DNA of 64,000 bases from Bosea vaviloviae. GTDB lineage: Bacteria > Pseudomonadota > Alphaproteobacteria > Rhizobiales > Beijerinckiaceae. Position numbers and translations under genes: made by a program. The notes under the pieces are model-generated. The model saw only the letters and a list, made by a program, of their open reading frames with translations, was not told where the DNA came from and ran no database searches. Position 1 is the stretch's first letter. Every line of letters begins with the position of its first letter. This document shows, piece by piece, positions 54,588 to 63,726 of the stretch. The stretch is taken from positions 2,967,001-3,031,000 of the forward strand of contig NZ_CP017147.1 in assembly GCF_001741865.1 (NCBI RefSeq), given 5' to 3'.

Positions 54588-55259
54588 TCAGCGCCGCGCC
54601 GCCAGCCAGATCACATGCCGTGCGCCGCTGCGGCCCTTATGGGCCCGCACCATCTTCTCCTCGACCGAGAAACCTGCTTGCCGCAGCCTTTGCGTGAAGC
54701 GGCGGTCCGGCCCTTGCGACCAGACGGCGAGCACGCCGCCGGGGCGTAAGGCCTGGCGCGCGACATGCAGGCCCGCATCGCTGTAGAGCCCGTCATTGGC
54801 CGGTATGGTCAGCCCTTCCGGGCCATTGTCGACATCGAGCAGGATGGCGTCGTAGCGCGCCGGCGCGGCGGCGATCGCAGCGCCGACATCAGTGACCGTC
54901 ACGCTGACGCGGGGATCGTCGAGACAGCCCGCGAAGACCTCCGCCATCGGCCCCTTCGCCCAGGCGACGACCTCGGGCACCAGTTCGGCCAGCTCGACCC
55001 TGGCTCCGGGGCCCAGAACCTCAAGCGCGGCGCGCAGCGTGAAGCCCATGCCGAGCCCGCCGATCAGGACCTGGGGCTGCGGCGCTTCTCGCAACGTTGC
55101 GCAGGCAAGCGTGGCGAGCGCTTCCTCGGAGCCGCTGAGCCGGCTGTTCATCAATTCGTTCGTGCCGAGCATGATCGAGAACTCGCTGCCGCGCCGTTTC
55201 AGCCTGAGCTCGCCCTGGCCGGGCAATTTCGCGCTGTCGATCAGGGTCCAGGGGATCAC
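54588..55259 (-). CDS. Spermidine synthase-like SAM-dependent methyltransferase-fold protein
   Basis: About 223 residues from GTG 55259 (VIPWTLIDSAKLPGQGELRL); an ATG at 55391 would add 44 non-conserved residues. The fold is the class I Rossmann type used by polyamine synthases: VLIGGLGMGFTLRAALEVLG binds the decarboxylated-SAM or SAM adenosine, with AELVPEVVAWAKG and DAILLDVDNGPEG as later motifs. The usual aminopropyl-acceptor site is not obvious, so methyltransferase or polyamine synthase activity is undecided. It is divergent from rocD. Confidence 0.85.
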   Translation of the reverse strand: MIPWTLIDSAKLPGQGELRLKRRGSEFSIMLGTNELMNSRLSGSEEALATLACATLREAPQPQVLIGGLGMGFTLRAALEVLGPGARVELAELVPEVVAWAKGPMAEVFAGCLDDPRVSVTVTDVGAAIAAAPARYDAILLDVDNGPEGLTIPANDGLYSDAGLHVARQALRPGGVLAVWSQGPDRRFTQRLRQAGFSVEEKMVRAHKGRSGARHVIWLAARR

Positions 55260-55462
55260 GGGCAGGGTCTCACGGTAAAGGTCTCGCGGCTGGGCAGGAG
55301 GCGGGTCGCCGGCACGGCTATAGCCTTGTCGCGGCGTGGCGGCGAGCCTGGCCACCCGGTTCTGTCGCGTGAACGACAGATTCGGCTGCATCCCCCCTGC
55401 TTCCCGGGCATGTTCGGCTGCTCCTGCGGGCCTATCCTCGGGGCTTGCAAGGGAGAGCCGTC

Positions 55463-56680
55463 ATGAACGCCATCGACCGGGAACAGGCCGTCTGCGCGCA
55501 GAATTATGCGCCGCTGCCGATCATGCTCTCTCATGGCGAGGGCGTCTGGCTGACCGATACCGCCGGCGTGCGCCGCCTCGACATGATGAGCGGCTACTCC
55601 GCCGTCAGCCTCGGTCATGGCCATCCGCGCATCCTGAAGGTGCTCTCCGAACAGGCGCGCAAGCTCGCGGTCACCAGCCGCGCCTTCCACACCGAGCCGC
55701 TCGGCCCGTTCCTGGCCAAGCTCTGCGCGGTCTCCGGGCAGGAGATGGCGCTGCCGATGAACACCGGCGCGGAGGCCGTCGAGACCGCGATCAAGGCGGC
55801 GCGGCGCTGGGGCCATCGCGTCAAGCGCATTCCAGACGGTGCAGCCGAGATCATCGTCGCGGCCGGCAACTTCCACGGCCGCACCACGACCATCGTCGGC
55901 TTCTCCTCGGAGGAGAGCTATCGCGACGGTTTTGGTCCGTTCGCGCCGGGCTTCGTCACCGTGCCCTTCGGCGATGAGGCGGCGATAGCGGACGCGATCA
56001 CGCCCAACACCGCTGCGATCCTGATCGAGCCGATCCAGGGCGAGGCCGGCATCGTCGTGCCGCCGCCCGGCTATCTGCGGGCGCTGCGTGCGCTCTGCGA
56101 CCGGCACAATGTCCTGCTCATCCTCGACGAGGTCCAGTCGGGGCTCGGCCGCACCGGGCGTTGGTTCGCGCATCAGCATGAGGGCATCCGCGCTGACGGG
56201 CTGATCGTCGGCAAGGCGCTGGGCGGCGGGGTCTACCCCGTCTCGGCCTTCCTTGCCTCGCGGGCGGTGATGAGCCTGTTCGAGCCCGGCTCGCATGGCT
56301 CGACTTTCGGGGGCAATGCGCTCGCCGCCGCGATCGGGCTGGAGGCCTTGATCGTGATCGAGGAGGAGCGCCTGGTCGAGCGCTCGGCCGAGCAGGGCGC
56401 CTATATGAAGGCGCGGCTCGAGGCGATGACTGGCCGCCTGGCCCGCTCCGTGCGCGGCCTCGGCCTTTGGGTCGGCGTCGAGATCGATCCCAGGGTCGCG
56501 TCCGCCAAGGCGCTGGTCAAAACCCTGGCCGCGGCCGGGGTGCTGACCAAGGAGACGCATGAAACCGTCATCCGCTTCGCCCCGCCTCTGACCATCACGC
56601 GCGCCGAGCTCGACTGGGGGCTCGCCCGCTGTGAGGCGGTGTTCAAGGAGGCGGCAGCCTCCGGAGCCAGGGCGGCCTGA
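55463..56680 (+). CDS. rocD: Ornithine--oxo-acid transaminase (RocD-like)
   Basis: 405 residues from ATG 55463 with AAGGGAGAG upstream. Class III PLP aminotransferase: NYAPLPIMLSHGEGVWLTD, MMSGYSAVSLGHGHPRI, NTGAEAVETAIKAARRWG, IEPIQGEAGI, LILDEVQSGLGRTG, and the PLP Lys in GLIVGKALGGGVYPVSAF. The NYAP and MMSGYSAV signatures favour ornithine aminotransferase over other members. It converts ornithine to glutamate semialdehyde. It fits with the ureohydrolase 4 kb upstream and the basic amino-acid transporter downstream. Confidence 0.93.
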   Translation: MNAIDREQAVCAQNYAPLPIMLSHGEGVWLTDTAGVRRLDMMSGYSAVSLGHGHPRILKVLSEQARKLAVTSRAFHTEPLGPFLAKLCAVSGQEMALPMNTGAEAVETAIKAARRWGHRVKRIPDGAAEIIVAAGNFHGRTTTIVGFSSEESYRDGFGPFAPGFVTVPFGDEAAIADAITPNTAAILIEPIQGEAGIVVPPPGYLRALRALCDRHNVLLILDEVQSGLGRTGRWFAHQHEGIRADGLIVGKALGGGVYPVSAFLASRAVMSLFEPGSHGSTFGGNALAAAIGLEALIVIEEERLVERSAEQGAYMKARLEAMTGRLARSVRGLGLWVGVEIDPRVASAKALVKTLAAAGVLTKETHETVIRFAPPLTITRAELDWGLARCEAVFKEAAASGARAA

Positions 56681-57153
56681 GCGCCGATTGGGTGGCCGCG
56701 AACGGCTCCATGACGAACCGTCATGGAGCCTCGCAATCCTCTCATGCGATGCCCCTCTACCTTGGGGAGAAGAGCAGGGTGACGGGTCGGCCATTTTACG
56801 TGTTGGCTGTGACCTGATCGCTGCTCCCTCGTCATTGCGAGCGTAGCGAAGCAATCCAGGAGGGCTCGCTCTATGTCCCCTGGATTGCTTTGCTACGCTC
56901 GCAATGACGGCAAGGTCGTCAGGCTACTGGTCCAACGGCCTACACCTCACCCTGTCCTCTCCTTACAGGAGAGGGTTCTCCGTCGAGGTTTCGGTGTCAT
57001 TCAAAATGGGCGCGGGGGCACATCCCCATCATGCGATAAAGGCATGGCTCGTCCCGCCATTGCCTGTTGATCCGGCGCAGGCAGCATGGGTAACACTCAT
57101 GTTGCGCTGCAGCGCGATTGCTGCGCTGCCGGTATTGGGAAGGGACGACATCC
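56681..57153. repeat. Gene-free stretch with family A copy 5 (56830-56910)
   Basis: CGTCATTGCGAGCGTAGCGA to CTACGCTCGCAATGACGG with GCAATCCAGGAGG/CCTGGATTGC inside. Just after the rocD stop, TCCATGACGAACCGTCATGG A is a short hairpin (about 56707-56727) that could terminate rocD. Nothing coding is supported up to the MFS start. Confidence 0.75.
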
Positions 57154-58398
57154 ATGACGGCCGCGACCGAGACGCGCCATGCCGAGATCACCGTGGCGGT
57201 ACGCCAGCCGTCGACGCATCTGGCGCTCGTCCTGTTCGCGCTCGCCATGGGCGGATTCGCCATCGGCACGACCGAATTCGCCGCGATGAGCCTGCTGCCC
57301 TTCTTCTCCAGGGGGCTGGGCATCGACGAGCCCATGGCCGGGCATGTGATCAGCGCCTATGCGCTGGGCGTCGTCGTCGGTGCGCCGATCATCGCGGTGC
57401 TGGCGGCGCGGATCACGCGCCGCACCCTTCTGATCGGCCTGATGAGCGTCTTCGCCGTCGCCAATCTGCTGAGCGCGCTGGCGCCGAGCTTTGGCTGGAT
57501 GCTCGCCTTCCGCTTCCTCAGCGGCCTGCCGCATGGCGCCTATTTCGGCGTGGCGGCGCTGGTCGCCGCCTCGCTCTCCCCGCCCAACCGGCGCGCCCAG
57601 GCGGTGGCGCGCGTGATGCTGGGCTTAACCATCGCCACCATCCTCGGCGTGCCCATCGCCAACTGGATGGGTCAGGCTCTCGGCTGGCGCTGGGGCTTCG
57701 GCATCGTGGCGCTGCTGGCGGTCGCGACCGCGCTCCTGGTCTATGCCTTCGTGCCGCGCGATCGCTTGCAGCCGGGCGCCAGCCCCTTGCGCGAGCTCGG
57801 CGCACTGAAGCGCCGGCAGGTCTGGCTGACGCTCGGCATCGGCGCGATCGGTTTCGGCGGCATGTTCGCGGTCTACACCTATGTCGCCTCGACCTTGCTG
57901 GAGGTGACGCAGGTTTCGCCGGCGCTGCTGCCGATGGTGCTCGCCATCTTCGGGCTCGGCCTGACGGCGGGCACGCTCGTCGGCGGCTGGGCGGCGGACA
58001 AGGCGACCATGCCGGCTGCAGGCGCGATGCTGCTGTGGAGCGCCGGTTCGCTGGCGCTCTTTCCGTTCGCCGCCGGCAACATCTGGGCGATCTCGCTGGT
58101 GGTCTTTCTGATCGGCTGCGGCGGCGGGCTCGGCATCGTGCTGCAGACCCGGTTGATGGACGTGGCCGAGGATGCGCAGACGCTTGCGGCCGCGCTCAAC
58201 CACAGCGCCTTCAACACCGCCAATGCGCTCGGTCCCTGGCTCGGCGGCATGGCGATCGCGGCCGGTTATGGCTGGACTTCGACGGGCTGGGTCGGCGTCG
58301 CGCTGGCGCTGGGCGGGCTTTTGGTCTGGCTGATCGCGCTCCTCGACGACCGTCTCAGTGCGGCCGCGCGCCGCTCCCGCGCCCATCGCATCGGCTGA
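57154..58398 (+). CDS. MFS transporter (AraJ/DHA1-like)
   Basis: 414 residues, twelve membrane segments. MGGFAIGTTEFAAMSLLPFF in TM1 and GRDxxxR-like loop region (ARITRRTLLIGLMSVFAVAN) are typical of the AraJ/sugar-efflux branch; FRFLSGLPHGAYFGVAALVA lies in TM4. GGGAAGGGA precedes the ATG. Likely a proton-driven exporter of sugars or drugs; the cargo is unknown. It is monocistronic. Confidence 0.92.
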   Translation: MTAATETRHAEITVAVRQPSTHLALVLFALAMGGFAIGTTEFAAMSLLPFFSRGLGIDEPMAGHVISAYALGVVVGAPIIAVLAARITRRTLLIGLMSVFAVANLLSALAPSFGWMLAFRFLSGLPHGAYFGVAALVAASLSPPNRRAQAVARVMLGLTIATILGVPIANWMGQALGWRWGFGIVALLAVATALLVYAFVPRDRLQPGASPLRELGALKRRQVWLTLGIGAIGFGGMFAVYTYVASTLLEVTQVSPALLPMVLAIFGLGLTAGTLVGGWAADKATMPAAGAMLLWSAGSLALFPFAAGNIWAISLVVFLIGCGGGLGIVLQTRLMDVAEDAQTLAAALNHSAFNTANALGPWLGGMAIAAGYGWTSTGWVGVALALGGLLVWLIALLDDRLSAAARRSRAHRIG

Positions 58399-58596
58399 AG
58401 CAGCAGGCCGCTTTTCGCAGGGTGGCTGATTTTCCCAATGAAAACAGAGGATTGATCTGCGGAATAATTGGGCGCGCCGGCTCATAAAAGGCGCGCATGC
58501 CCACTTGCGGCAAGGATGCAAGATCGCCCAATCTATGAGCACAAGCCGGACCAGGGAACTCGAAACGCCCGGCCGGCCGAACCTGTGGGAGGTCCT

Positions 58597-59376
58597 ATGA
58601 AAGGTTTCGTTCGTTTCATTGCCGCGGCCGCGTTGACGGTCGTCGGCGCGACCGGCGCTCTGGCGCAAGCCAAGGAGTGGAAGGAGATCCGGATCGGCAC
58701 CGAAGGCGCCTATCCCCCCTTCAACAACCTCAACGCCAAGAAGGAGCTGGAAGGCTTCGAGATCGATTACGGCAATCTTCTCTGCGAGAAGATGAAGGTG
58801 AAGTGCAGCTGGGTCGTCCAGGACTGGGACGGCATCATCCCGGCGCTGCTCGCCAGCAAATACGACATCATCATCGCCGGCATGAACGCCACCGACGAGC
58901 GCAAGAAGCGCGTCGATTTCACCTCGGTCTACACCAAGACCCCGATCTGGATCATCGGACCGAAGACCACGACCTCGACCGACGTCTCGCCGGCCGCGCT
59001 CAAGGGCAAGGCGATCGGCGTCCAGGGCTCGACCGTCCACGCCAACTTCGTCGAGAAGATCTACAAGGACTCGACCGCGCGCCCCTATCCGACGCAGGAG
59101 GAGGCCAACCTCGATCTGCTCAGCGGCCGGCTCGACTACATCATCGCCGACTCGCTCTCGCTCGAGGATTTCCTCAACGGCAAGGGCAAGGATTGCTGCA
59201 AGCAGATCGGTGTGATCGAGCGTGATCCCGCGATTCATGGCGCCGGCGTCGCCGGTGCGGTGCGCAAGGAAGACACCGCGCTGAAGGAGATGTTCAACAA
59301 GGCGATCGCCGAATCGCTTGCCGACGGCTCGCACAAGAAGATCGCCGACAAGTATTTCAAGATCCCGATCCTCTGA
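58597..59376 (+). CDS. Basic amino-acid ABC transporter periplasmic binding protein
   Basis: 259 residues from ATG 58597 with GGGAGG before it. Signal peptide (FIAAAALTVVGATGALAQA). SBP_bac_3 fold of the lysine/arginine/ornithine/octopine branch: IRIGTEGAYPPFNNLNAKKE, VVQDWDGIIPALLASKYDII, ERKKRVDFTSVYTKTPIWII and GVQGSTVHANFVEK. Four cysteines (CEKMKVKC, KDCCK) suggest disulfides. First gene of a binding-protein/permease/permease unit. Confidence 0.94.
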   Translation: MKGFVRFIAAAALTVVGATGALAQAKEWKEIRIGTEGAYPPFNNLNAKKELEGFEIDYGNLLCEKMKVKCSWVVQDWDGIIPALLASKYDIIIAGMNATDERKKRVDFTSVYTKTPIWIIGPKTTTSTDVSPAALKGKAIGVQGSTVHANFVEKIYKDSTARPYPTQEEANLDLLSGRLDYIIADSLSLEDFLNGKGKDCCKQIGVIERDPAIHGAGVAGAVRKEDTALKEMFNKAIAESLADGSHKKIADKYFKIPIL

Positions 59377-59422
59377 CAAAACCTCAGGCCGACCGATCCT
59401 CTGATCGGGCCAGCTTGATCGA

Positions 59423-59445
59423 CCGGCGCGGGTTCTCCGCGCCGG
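59423..59445 (+). terminator. Hairpin between binding-protein and permease genes
   Basis: CCGGCGCGG and CCGCGCCGG with a five-base loop, no T-run. Such structures commonly stabilise or partially terminate the binding-protein message so that it exceeds the permease level. Confidence 0.6.
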
Positions 59446-59478
59446 CTCGCACCTTCAGCCCCGAGCACCGGCTGCTTC

Positions 59479-60207
59479 ATGTTCGATAAGTTTGCTTTGC
59501 TCGGCTTCGGCCCCGGCGGCTGGGGTCTTGCCCTGCTCCAGGGCGCCGGCATCACCATCTCGATCGCGCTCGCGACGCTGCCCTTCGGCCTGGCGCTCGG
59601 CCTGATCGTCGCTCTCGGCAAGCGCTCGCAGAAAACCATTCCGCGCTGGCTGGCGACGGTCTATGCCACGGTCTTCCGCGGCGTGCCCGAACTGCTGACG
59701 CTCTACATCATCTATTTCGGCATCCAGGTGGTGCTGCAGGAGGTCTGGCAGCGGCTCGGCCTTCCCGGCAATTTCTCGATGCCGCCCTTCGTTGCAGGCA
59801 TGGTCGCGCTCGGCGTCGTGCTCTCGGCCTTCTCCAGCGAAGTCTGGGTCGGCGCGTTGAACTCGATCCAGAAGGGCCAGCGCGAGGCCGCAGCCGCACT
59901 CGGGCTATCCAGGAGCCAGGCCTTTCGCCTGATCGTGTTTCCGCAGCTCATCCGGGTCGCGCTGCCCGGGCTCGGCAACAACTGGATGGTGCTGCTGAAG
60001 GAGACCTCGCTGGTCTCGGTCATCACCTTGCCGGACATCATGTTCATCACCACGCGCGCCAATGTCACGACCAAGGAGCCGTTCCTGTTCTTCGGCGCGG
60101 CGATGCTGATCTATCTCGCCTTTTCGCTGGCCTCGGCCTGGGGCGTGGCGAAATTGGAGGCCCGCAGCAATCGCGGCCTCGCCGCCTTCGGGGGGGCGAC
60201 ACGATGA
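59479..60207 (+). CDS. Basic amino-acid ABC transporter permease (HisQ/OccQ-like)
   Basis: 242 residues, about five membrane segments. FRGVPELLTLYIIYFGIQ signature and coupling loop ALNSIQKGQREAAAALGLSR. It starts 102 bases after the binding-protein gene, beyond the hairpin, and overlaps the next permease start (ATGA). Confidence 0.94.
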   Translation: MFDKFALLGFGPGGWGLALLQGAGITISIALATLPFGLALGLIVALGKRSQKTIPRWLATVYATVFRGVPELLTLYIIYFGIQVVLQEVWQRLGLPGNFSMPPFVAGMVALGVVLSAFSSEVWVGALNSIQKGQREAAAALGLSRSQAFRLIVFPQLIRVALPGLGNNWMVLLKETSLVSVITLPDIMFITTRANVTTKEPFLFFGAAMLIYLAFSLASAWGVAKLEARSNRGLAAFGGATR

Positions 60208-60920
60208 ACTGGTGCGAATATCCCGGCTGGCTCCTCGGCAGTGAGGTCTTCCAGACCTATGGCTGCCGCATGGCCGGCGGCCTCTGGGTCACCATCGAAC
60301 TGGTCGTCATCTCCGTCGTGATCGGCTTCATGCTGGCTGTCGGGCTCGCCATTGCGAGGCTTTACGGGCCGCGCTGGGCGCAGATGTCGATCAACGGCTA
60401 CACCACCTTCTTCCGGGGTACCCCGCTGCTCTGCCAGCTCTTCCTGATCTATTACGGCCTCGGCCAGTTCCGCCTGTTCTGGCAGGATATCGGGCTGTGG
60501 TGGTTCTTCCGGGAGCCGTTCTATTGCGCGCTCTTCACCTTCACCATCAACACCGCCGCCTATCAGGCCGAGATCCTGCGCGGCGCCATCCAGTCGATCC
60601 CGCGCGGCCAGTTCGAGGGCGCGCTGTCGCTGGGCCTGCATCGCTGGGCGACCTTGCGCCATGTCATCATGCCCCAGGCGATGATCCTGGGATTGCGCCC
60701 GCTCGGCAACGAATTGATCGTGATGATCAAGTCGAGCGCGGTCGCCTCGCTGGTGACGCTCTACGATCTGATGGGCGCGACCAAGCTCGCCTTCGCGCGC
60801 TCCTTCGACCTGACGATCTATCTCTATGCGGCGCTGATCTATCTCGTGCTGGTCGAGGTGATCAGGCGCGTCTGGGACAGGGTCGAAATCAGGCTGACGC
60901 GGCATATGGCGCTGCGCTGA
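60204..60920 (+). CDS. Basic amino-acid ABC transporter permease (HisM/OccM-like)
   Basis: 238 residues. FRGTPLLCQLFLIYYGLGQF signature and coupling loop AIQSIPRGQFEGALSLGLHR. It pairs with the preceding permease. An ATP-binding gene normally follows in this operon type, but here a convergent methionine aminopeptidase gene follows, so the ATPase must be encoded elsewhere. Confidence 0.94.
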   Translation: MNWCEYPGWLLGSEVFQTYGCRMAGGLWVTIELVVISVVIGFMLAVGLAIARLYGPRWAQMSINGYTTFFRGTPLLCQLFLIYYGLGQFRLFWQDIGLWWFFREPFYCALFTFTINTAAYQAEILRGAIQSIPRGQFEGALSLGLHRWATLRHVIMPQAMILGLRPLGNELIVMIKSSAVASLVTLYDLMGATKLAFARSFDLTIYLYAALIYLVLVEVIRRVWDRVEIRLTRHMALR

Positions 60921-60938
60921 CAGGGCGCCGCGAGGTCG

Positions 60939-61688
60939 TCAACCCGGCAATGTCAGGACCAAGGGCCCGTTCGTCGTCGCGACGACCGTATGCTCGTACT
61001 GGACCGTCGGCGCGCGCGGCTCGCCATAGAGCGTCCAGGGGTCGCCGCCGCTCTGCGCCCAGTTCGCGCCCAGCGACAGGAACGGCTCGACCGTGAACAC
61101 CAGGCCGTTATGCATCAGGCGGCGCTCCGAGCGCTCCGGCCAGGTCGCGATCTCGGTCGGCTCCTCATGCAGCGAGCGGCCGACGCCATGGCTCGCCAGG
61201 TTGCGGACCAGCGTATAGCCGTTCTTTTCGGCAAAGCGGCCGACGGCCTGCCCGATGCCGGCGAGCGGCTTGCCGGCGCCGACCTGCCCGAGCCCGGCCC
61301 AGAGCGCGCGGCGGCCGTCGCGGCACAGCCGCTCGGTCCGGCGCGAGACCGGGGGCACCGCGAAGGACGCGCCCGTATCGGAGAAGAAGCCGTTCCTCTC
61401 GGCGGAGACGTCGATATTGACGAGATCACCGGCTGCGATCCGGCGCGGGCCGGGAATGCCGTGGGCGATCTCCTCGTTCACGCTGATGCAGGTCGCGCCG
61501 GGAAAGCTGTAGGCGAGCTCCGGAGCCGGGCGGGCACCGGCGTTTTCCAGCGCCGCGCGGCCGATCTGGTCGAGCTCCGCCGTCGTCATGCCGGGTTCGA
61601 GAGCCTTGCCCATCGCCGCCAGGGTATTGGCGACGATGCGGCTGATCTCCCGCAATTCCTTCAGATCGTCATCATTGGATATCGTCAT
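60939..61688 (-). CDS. map: Methionine aminopeptidase, type I
   Basis: 249 residues from ATG 61688. Metal ligands are in place: DVSAERNGFFSDTGASF (two Asp), SHGVGRSLHEEPT (His), and VFTVEPFLSLG (Glu), plus a final Glu in QYEHTVV. CISVNEEIAHGIPG is the substrate-pocket signature. It removes the N-terminal Met from nascent proteins. As it is not beside ribosomal or secY genes it may be an accessory copy. Convergent with the permease gene. Confidence 0.92.
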   Translation of the reverse strand: MTISNDDDLKELREISRIVANTLAAMGKALEPGMTTAELDQIGRAALENAGARPAPELAYSFPGATCISVNEEIAHGIPGPRRIAAGDLVNIDVSAERNGFFSDTGASFAVPPVSRRTERLCRDGRRALWAGLGQVGAGKPLAGIGQAVGRFAEKNGYTLVRNLASHGVGRSLHEEPTEIATWPERSERRLMHNGLVFTVEPFLSLGANWAQSGGDPWTLYGEPRAPTVQYEHTVVATTNGPLVLTLPG

Positions 61689-61836
61689 GGCCGCATGCCC
61701 TATCCGGTCCGGCGGCGGGCGACAACATCGGCTGCCACGCTCCATGCATGAGCGGGGTACGGGCGAGCCGCTTTTCAGCCGGCCTGCCACAGGCTAAGTC
61801 CGTTGCGGCATTTCAAGAAAAGCAGTGGAGCGAAAC

Positions 61837-62703
61837 ATGACCAAAGTCGCCTTCCTCGGTCTCGGCGTGATGGGCTATCCCATGGCCGGCCATCTCAAGG
61901 CCAAGGGCCACGAGGTCACGGTCTACAACCGTAATCCAACGAGGGCGCAGGCCTGGGTCTCGCAGCATGCCGGCATCAGCGCCGCAACCCCGGCCGATGC
62001 CGCCAAGGGCCAGGAGATCGTCTTCTCCTGCGTCGGCAATGACGATGATCTGCGTTCGGTGACATTGGGCGAGGGCGGCGCCTTCTCCGGCATGGAGAAG
62101 GGCGCGATCTTCGTCGACCATACAACGGCTTCCGCCGGCGTCGCCCGCGAGCTCGACGAGGCTGCGACCGCGGCCGGCTTCGGCTTCATCGATGCACCGG
62201 TCTCGGGCGGCCAGGCCGGCGCCGAGAACGGCGTGCTGACGGTGATGTGCGGCGGCGAGCCGGCGGTCTATGCCCGCGCCGAGCCGGTGATCGCGAGCTT
62301 CGCGCGCATGTGCAAGCTGATGGGCCCGGCCGGCTCCGGCCAGCTCACCAAGATGGTCAACCAGATCTGCATCGCCGGTCTCGTCCAGGGCCTGTCGGAG
62401 GGTGTCCATTTCGCCAAGCGCGCCGGGCTCGATGTCGAGGCCATGCTGGAGGTGATCTCCAAGGGCGCGGCCGGCTCCTGGCAGATGGAGAACCGCGGCA
62501 AGACCATGAATGCCGGCAAGTTCGATTTCGGCTTCGCCGTCGACTGGATGCGCAAGGATCTCGGCATCGTGCTGGAGGAGGCTCGCCGCAACGGCGCGCA
62601 GCTCCCCGTCACCGCGCTGGTCGACCAGTTCTACGCCGAAGTCCAGAAGATGGGCGGAAGGCGCTGGGACACGTCGAGCCTGATCGCGCGGCTCGAAGAC
62701 TGA
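61837..62703 (+). CDS. NAD(P)-dependent 3-hydroxyisobutyrate dehydrogenase-family oxidoreductase
   Basis: 288 residues from ATG 61837. Dinucleotide site FLGLGVMGYPMAGHLKAKGH, substrate block DAPVSGGQAGAENGVLTVMC, and catalytic Lys in GSGQLTKMVNQIC. The sequence fits the beta-hydroxyacid dehydrogenase family (3-hydroxyisobutyrate, tartronate semialdehyde or similar). Monocistronic, divergent from map. Confidence 0.93.
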   Translation: MTKVAFLGLGVMGYPMAGHLKAKGHEVTVYNRNPTRAQAWVSQHAGISAATPADAAKGQEIVFSCVGNDDDLRSVTLGEGGAFSGMEKGAIFVDHTTASAGVARELDEAATAAGFGFIDAPVSGGQAGAENGVLTVMCGGEPAVYARAEPVIASFARMCKLMGPAGSGQLTKMVNQICIAGLVQGLSEGVHFAKRAGLDVEAMLEVISKGAAGSWQMENRGKTMNAGKFDFGFAVDWMRKDLGIVLEEARRNGAQLPVTALVDQFYAEVQKMGGRRWDTSSLIARLED

Positions 62704-62709
62704 GCCCGT

Positions 62710-63609
62710 TCAGCTTTCCGGCGGCCGGCGTGCGGCGGCTTCACGCAGGAACGCCACGAGCGCATGCACCGCCGGCGCCGGATGCGGGGTCGGCGTCGTC
62801 AGCAGGAAGATGCGGTCGCCGGGGCCGAGCACGTCGTAGTCCGGCAGCAGCCGCAGGAGTTTGCCCTCGGCGATAGGCGCGTCGGCCATATAGTCCGGCA
62901 GCAGTCCGATACCGGCTCCGGCCAGCACAGTGTCGCGCATGAACAGGAAATCCTCCGCCTGCAGCCGCGGCTGGACGACGATTGTCTCGACCACGCCGCG
63001 ACGCGAGAGCCGGATGGCATAGTCGCGGCCGGTCGGCGGCGGCGTGACGACCGGCAGGCGCCGCAACATGTCGGGGCCGCCGGTCCCGAATGCGGCCGCG
63101 ATCTCGGGCGCCGCGCATAGGCGCCAGGCGACGCGCCCGAGCTCACGCGCCACCACCGTCTCGGGCGGCTGCGCCAGAACCCGGACGGCGACGTCGATAT
63201 TGTCGGCGACGAGATCGTCGATGCGGTTGCTGAAGGTCACCTTGAGCGTGATCTCAGGCTGTGCCTGCAGGAAGTCGAGCAGCATGGGCGCCAGCGTGAG
63301 CCGCCCGAGCCCGGTCGGCACGCTGACCCTGACATGCCCGCGCGGGCTGTGCCTGTGCCCGGCGATCGCGGCCAGCGCTGCTCCCGCATCCTCGCGCAGG
63401 CGTAGCGCGTGCTCATAGGCGGTCCGGCCGGCATCGGTCAGGTCGACGCGCCGGGTCGTGCGCCGCATCAGCTGCGCGCCGATCTGGCTCTCCAAGGTCT
63501 TCAAGCGCTGGCTGACGCGCGAGCGGGAGAGGCCGAGCCGGCGCGCCGCCTCGCTGAGATTGGGCGTCTCGACGATCTCGGCGAAGAGCAGGAGGAGATT
63601 GAGATCCAT
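62710..63609 (-). CDS. LysR-family transcriptional regulator
   Basis: 299 residues from ATG 63609. HTH FAEIVETPNLSEAARRLGLS then RSRVSQRLKTLESQIGAQLM; effector domain with HVRVSVPTGLGRLTLAPMLL and VLAGAGIGLLPDYMAD. It belongs to the CrgA-like group of LysR proteins. It ends seven bases from the convergent dehydrogenase gene and is divergent from the acyl-CoA synthetase gene, which it may control. Confidence 0.92.
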   Translation of the reverse strand: MDLNLLLLFAEIVETPNLSEAARRLGLSRSRVSQRLKTLESQIGAQLMRRTTRRVDLTDAGRTAYEHALRLREDAGAALAAIAGHRHSPRGHVRVSVPTGLGRLTLAPMLLDFLQAQPEITLKVTFSNRIDDLVADNIDVAVRVLAQPPETVVARELGRVAWRLCAAPEIAAAFGTGGPDMLRRLPVVTPPPTGRDYAIRLSRRGVVETIVVQPRLQAEDFLFMRDTVLAGAGIGLLPDYMADAPIAEGKLLRLLPDYDVLGPGDRIFLLTTPTPHPAPAVHALVAFLREAAARRPPES

Positions 63610-63726
63610 CTGATTGTCGCGAAATCCAGAACAGTCATGTCGACAGGCCGGGGATTGTAGACGTTCAGGCACGGGTTACAATTGCCGGCAGAAGGGCGCC
63701 CGAATGCCCCCCGCGAGGAAACATCT

